A stretch of 60,000 bases of DNA from Cryptomeria japonica (taxonomy: Eukaryota > Streptophyta > Pinopsida > Cupressales > Cupressaceae): contig NC_081410.1 of the NCBI RefSeq assembly GCF_030272615.1, positions 121,336,640 to 121,396,639 on the forward strand, read 5' to 3'. Shown here one piece after another: positions 55,937 through 60,000 of this stretch; position 1 is the stretch's first letter, and every line of letters begins with the position of its first letter. Both the position numbers and the translations under genes were made by a program. The notes under the pieces are model-generated. The model was given only the letters and a program-made list of their open reading frames with translations. It made no database searches and had not been told where the DNA came from.

Positions 55937-56356
55937 GTCTTGTTTTGAAATCACCCTTACGTACTTCACCCTCAACAAATGTTCAAATGCCATTCAACTT
56001 ACTCACCCTAAGGACTTGATCATGAACATGTTCAACTCAAGCTTAACCCTTGTCCAAATCTAGGATTTGCAACACATGCATTGTGAGGCGAGGCTTTGCA
56101 AGCAGCTCAACAATTAGGGTAGACTCCAACTTGATTTGATGCAATGGAATTGCAAGCATATCGTGGACTTTACTATCAATATTCACTCTCTGACTCACCT
56201 CTTGGCTTTGATGAAACCAACCGAACTCCTCATTCAAAGGTTAAAAATTCTGAAAAGTTGCCAGACTAACACTAAACTAACCGAATTCCCTATTCTAGCC
56301 AGCAAAAAGAGGGGTCCCCATTTGCAATGGGGCGATGTGTGAAAAAAGTCACAATA
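55937..56356 (-). mobile_element. Fragment of the giant LTR family (5' end)
   Basis: On the - strand the segment starts at 56356 with TATTGTGAC...TCACACATCGCCCC, then GGGGACCCCTC, matching the starts of A' (5427) and B (6736). Only about 420 bp of the LTR start is present, fused to the truncated LINE copy. Confidence 0.75.
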
Positions 56357-57428
56357 GGTAGGACATAAAATTGCACCTGGATTGATAAGGTGGAAGGTGT
56401 AAATGCATAGAGAAAATAAATAAAACTTTAATTTTATTTATTTTGAGGTGGAAAAAATTAAATAATTATTTGAAATTTATTTGGTTTTGGAAGTGTTAGC
56501 TAATTAAGTAATTTTTGAAAATTATCTAGTATAAGAGGACAGTAAATTAATTTAAAATTATTTAATAAATGAGGATAGAAGAATTAATATATTAATGGTC
56601 AGAATTACATCTTTGCTCAGCTCACTAGATATTGAGACCCCCCTAGTTGGAGTTTTGATTCAATAGGGATTGCTCTACAATCCCTATTTCCCAAGTGGTG
56701 CAATAGCCATGCCCAAGATGCTCAATGATGGAGCAATTGTTTATCAATCTGGGGCATTTGCAATAGAATATCAGATGGCTAAAGATGTAGTCACATTGAC
56801 ATTAGTTGAAACTTGACTAAAGCATTGGCTGTTCGAAAGAAGAAGAATCTGTTCCAGAGATTAACACAAAGTGCCAAATATGTAATGGACAAGAATTGGT
56901 AGCAGGTGTGGGTGATGATGCTCTGATACCATATCAGAAGTTAAGTATTCTACAATAACATTGTGCTTCTATTACATTGTTCCTATAATACATAATACTA
57001 ATTTATAGGACTTACATCTTCTATATTATAGGCAAGCTCCTATAACCACTGCTTTACTTAGATACACATGAAATAAAACCATAACACACTCATGGGTATT
57101 GACAAATGATTATTGTATGTATCCTAAGACACTAACAAAGCTAGAGACATGGGAATGATGTAACGTAACTAATAAAATGGGTATTGTTGTTGTGACTGTC
57201 AATGTGCTCTTATAAATTTTGTATTAGCTACCAATTTGCTTTCAATTTGAGGTATAATACTAGAAAGGTGTTACTGGATTATGAAATGATTATTGATTTT
57301 CATTCCCAATTTACTCGTTCTCACCATTCATTTTGTGGCCACTAGTTAACAGTTGCTTTTGTATTTGATATAATACTTTAAACAAGGTAATATGTAAAAA
57401 AATGCTTACATTTGAAAGTTTGTTGCAG
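56357..57428. other. Intron stretch with a probable - strand copia LTR and primer site
   Basis: GCTCTGATACCA at 56920-56931 is the complement of the copia primer site TGGTATCAGAGC. The LTR of that element would lie to the right, from 56932 to perhaps 57190, and degraded gag sequence to the left. No clean ends were found. The remainder has no gene. Confidence 0.45.
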
Positions 57429-57890
57429 GATCCTGTAATGTGCAGTGTAACTTTAGGTGTATCACAGTTTGAGCGGTGTGCCCTTTGGGTACAAGTTCTT
57501 TATTATCCTTTCCATGGAACTGCAAGTATTGGAGATTTTGATGATGGAGACTTTGTGGAGGATGATCCTACACATGTTATGCGACATAGGAAGACCTCAA
57601 GACCAGACATTGGAGAACCTGTGATTTTAAGGTGTCAGCCTTATAAAATACCACTAACCGAATTACTTTTACCACACAAATGCTCACCTGTTGAGTATTT
57701 CCGTATATGGCCAAGCCTTCCAGCAATACTGGAGTTTTCTGGTGTCTACACATATGAAGGCAGTGGTTTCAGGGCAACTGCTGCTCTTGAGAGTGACACT
57801 CCACCATTCCTCAGTGGTTTAAAGTCCCTTCCATCAAAGCCTTTTCAACTTGTGTGTTCTCATATTCTTCGAACTGTAGCAGGATTTCAG
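57429..57890 (+). CDS. TPLATE: TPLATE exon, 154 codons
   Basis: It starts GAT at 57429 after TTGCAG and ends CAG at 57890 before GTAAGC; both junctions are between codons. The product includes VSQFERCALWVQVLYYPF, EPVILRCQPYKIPLTELLLP, FRIWPSLPA, YEGSGFRATAA and ends RTVAGFQ, all close to known TPLATE. This is the appendage-like C-terminal half of the protein. A longer open frame begins at 57402, but those bases are intron. Compared with Arabidopsis there is a small insertion around DFDDGDFVEDD. Confidence 0.96.
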
Positions 57891-58740
57891 GTAAGCTTAC
57901 TTTTATATATTTTCTTGAGTTGCCAAGAATACATTGCTTAGAAATTACAAATGACCTAAATTGTATCATATGTTCCTGAGGATGGTTTTCACAGATCTTG
58001 ATTGTTAGTTTTGTTTTTTTGGTTCTTTGTTCTGTGCAAGGAACTATGCTAGGTACTAGTGATTGATTACATTGATATTTTCATTTACCAAGATGCCAGT
58101 ACAATTCTAGTACCAATCCTGTTCAGAAGGGATGATGGATTTCAGTTTAAGTCTTTTCTTTTTTCTAGGTATTGTTATTTTACATATCAATTTGTGGATT
58201 CCTTACAAAAATTGAGCCATGAAACAATTCTTTTTATGGAACCAGCCCTTCACTTTTTTTATGAATCAGCAAAGCTATTCTGTTATATGTTGTTGCTTTT
58301 GTTTGGAATATTTTTTAGTATTTTCTTGTGTTAAAGATCTAAATACTTACATGCTTCTTGGTTGCTGTAGGTCTTAAATGTATCATGTGGCATTTATGAG
58401 GATTTCAAGACCTTTTTTTATGTCCGGCCTATCTATTTAGTTGTGCTTAGGCATGGAGTGTATTAAATTAATCTATAGGTCTACATGTTTCAAAACTTGC
58501 TGTGTAAGGTTTTTCATTATTTCAAATTGTTTTCTAAATTTGAAAGGTCTTCATGTATAACTAGGCAAGATACAGTTTTGAAGAACCTTATTCTGATCTC
58601 CAAAAGTTGGGTCTAAGGGTACAGCTGATATCACAGATATTGAAAGCTTGTGTAATCATGTTCAACAGTTTTTAGCTTGAGATTTGAAATTTGGGGATTT
58701 TTAAGAAGACATGATTAACTTGGATTTCTTTGTTTCTTTT

Positions 58741-59205
58741 TTATTCTTTTAATGGAGATTTTTGAAACTTACTATTCTACTTTTCTTTTCGCTAGGGACC
58801 AACAAAAATTCAAATAACTAAAGTAAACAAGTATACATTTGTTCTCTTATTTATTATTAACGGAGAATAACAAACCTATCATGCACTCTCTGTACAGAGA
58901 TGAGCCTTTTTCCTTTGTTTTTTTTTCTTTTAAATGGAGATTTTTAAACTTACTATTGTACTTTTCTTTTTTCTAGGGACCAACAAAAATTCAAATAACT
59001 TAAGTAAACAAGTATACATTTGTTATTTTACCTCTTATTAAATGAGAATACTGAAGTTATTATGCTATCTCTGTACAGGGATGAGTCATTTTCCTTCCTT
59101 CTTTTTTTCTAATGATTTTGAAACTTATATATAGTACTTTTCTTTTTGCGAGGGACCAACAAAAAATTCTTGTAAACTATTACTATACAGATGAGTCATT
59201 CAGTA
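58741..59205. repeat. Tandem repeat, about 180-bp unit, 2.6 copies
   Basis: Landmarks AATGGAGATTTTT, ACTTTTCTTTT, AGGGACCAACAAAAATTC and ATGAG(C/T)C recur with starts at about 58751, 58933 and 59111. The third unit is shorter and more diverged. Confidence 0.85.
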
Positions 59206-59681
59206 TTTTCAGGCTCCCAATTTGTAGTCACTATGAGATAACTCACCTCTCTCTAAACAGCATAGATATAGATTATTTATCATCTTCTACAGCTTCTGTA
59301 TGATATTCAAGAAGTTAAAACAATGAAATGTAAAGGTAAAGGTAGTTTATTATTGGTTTTAATTCCCAGCCTGGAAAATCAGACAAATGGACAAGATTGT
59401 AGTGGTCATATGTGTCACATGCAAGGGCAGCTGGAAAATAGTGCCATTGATAGTTGGTGTTGCCTACCATAAAAAGGAACCATATTTGGAGTTTGTTTCT
59501 ACTTTTAACTTGCTCTTGTTATTTTGACTGGTTGTGATTTGGGCACATTGACCCATTTTGTCATGCAGTTCTGAATTGTTTCGCTCAACTCTTTTAGCAT
59601 GTTTTCTGTTCTAGTGCACTTGCTTCTCTTTCAACTGGTGCCTTTGGGCTCATTGATCCTATTTGTTCATTAGTGAAGATT

Positions 59682-59684
<3 letters not shown>

Positions 59685-59718
<34 letters not shown>
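59685..59718. repeat. (CT)10(CA)7 compound microsatellite
   Basis: Ten CT units at 59685-59704 are followed by seven CA units to 59718. Confidence 0.95.
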
Positions 59719-59804
59719 AATAAAAATAAAAAATGTCACGTAGTGCTGAATTTGTTTCTCTTTCATCTCTTTTAATACGTTGTCTGTAATAATGCATTGT
59801 ACAG

Positions 59805-60000
59805 CTATGCTATTCTGCAAAGACATGGCATGGAGGATTCTTGGGCATGATGATCTTTGGTGCAAGCGAAGTGAGTTTGAATGTTGATTTTGGTGATGAG
59901 ACCACCACAATGATATGCAAGTTTGTTCTTCGAGCATCTGAAGCATCTATGGTGAATGAGATTGGCGCTGATTTGCAAGACTGGTTAGATGATCTTACAG
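59805..60000 (+). CDS. TPLATE: TPLATE exon, partial, runs off the window
   Basis: It starts CTATGC after TTGTACAG at 59804, giving LCYSAKTWHGGFLGMMIFG, then ASEVSLNVDFGDETTTMICKF and ending DLQDWLDDLT at the window edge. It follows the previous exon directly (Arabidopsis has LCYAAKTWHGGFVGMMIFG here). The acidic C-terminal tail and any later exon are outside the window. No stop or gap is seen. Confidence 0.95.

Larger units (their letters stand above)
50817..57428 (+). other. TPLATE: TPLATE intron, 6612 bp
   Basis: GTATAT donor and TTGCAG acceptor. It holds a copia solo LTR, a PDS5 fragment, the second copy of the 2-kb duplication and an LTR fragment, listed separately. Confidence 0.92.
57891..59804 (+). 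other. TPLATE: TPLATE intron, 1914 bp
   Basis: GTAAGC donor, TTGTACAG acceptor. It is free of recognisable transposons but has a three-unit tandem repeat and a compound microsatellite. Confidence 0.92.

Noticed and set aside
57402-57428. TPLATE exon starting at the ATG at 57402
   Set aside because: These bases lie before the TTGCAG acceptor, and the protein match begins exactly at 57429.
59594-59946. - strand ORFs overlapping the last TPLATE exon
   Set aside because: They are shadows of the exon and the CT/CA microsatellite.

Overview
The window is a piece of a large, repeat-rich plant nuclear genome, most likely a conifer or other gymnosperm. The evidence for a plant is direct: four exons of the endocytic adaptor gene TPLATE lie on the + strand, and the rest is plant-type retrotransposons and hAT transposons. 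The gymnosperm guess is inference, resting on introns of 19.2 kb and 6.6 kb and an upstream intron of at least 31 kb, packed with old, diverged elements. I cannot name the species.

Layout. From 1 to 12260 lie three solo LTRs of one unusual giant-LTR family. One (1-2330 plus 5433-6549) is cut by a second, oppositely oriented 3.1-kb LTR (2331-5427, target duplication ATATG). The third is a complete 5.5-kb LTR (6736-12260, target duplication GCCAG). The first and third carry decayed copies of an unrecognised protein gene inside U3, upstream of the LTR TATA box. From 12261 to 17403 there is a small LTR element with degenerate hairpin repeats and a 756-bp tandem duplication. A Ty1/copia element with both LTRs occupies 17404-23036. 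Against it lies a very small LTR element (TRIM) whose LTRs contain a tRNA-like RNA polymerase III promoter (23037-23327). A decayed hAT transposase on the - strand (24368-28565) holds a second hAT remnant on the + strand.

TPLATE exons are at 31190-31493, 50694-50816, 57429-57890 and 59805-60000 (running off the window). Upstream exons are not in the window. The introns hold further LTR-like sequence, a 15-bp minisatellite, a perfect 24-bp hairpin, an ORF1-only LINE with a 19-bp target duplication, four members or fragments of non-autonomous hAT-type families, a copia solo LTR, a PDS5 cohesion-gene fragment on the - strand, and a 2-kb direct duplication plus a 103-bp inverted duplication that sit on opposite sides of the 123-bp exon.

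How it works together: the only gene I expect to make a working protein is TPLATE, a core subunit of the plant TPLATE endocytic complex. Every other coding region shows stops, frameshifts or truncation. Most of the interest lies in the elements themselves: protein genes inside LTRs, teloboxes beside LTR TATA boxes, a Pol III promoter inside a TRIM LTR, and nested insertions that can be put in order of age from the sequence alone.
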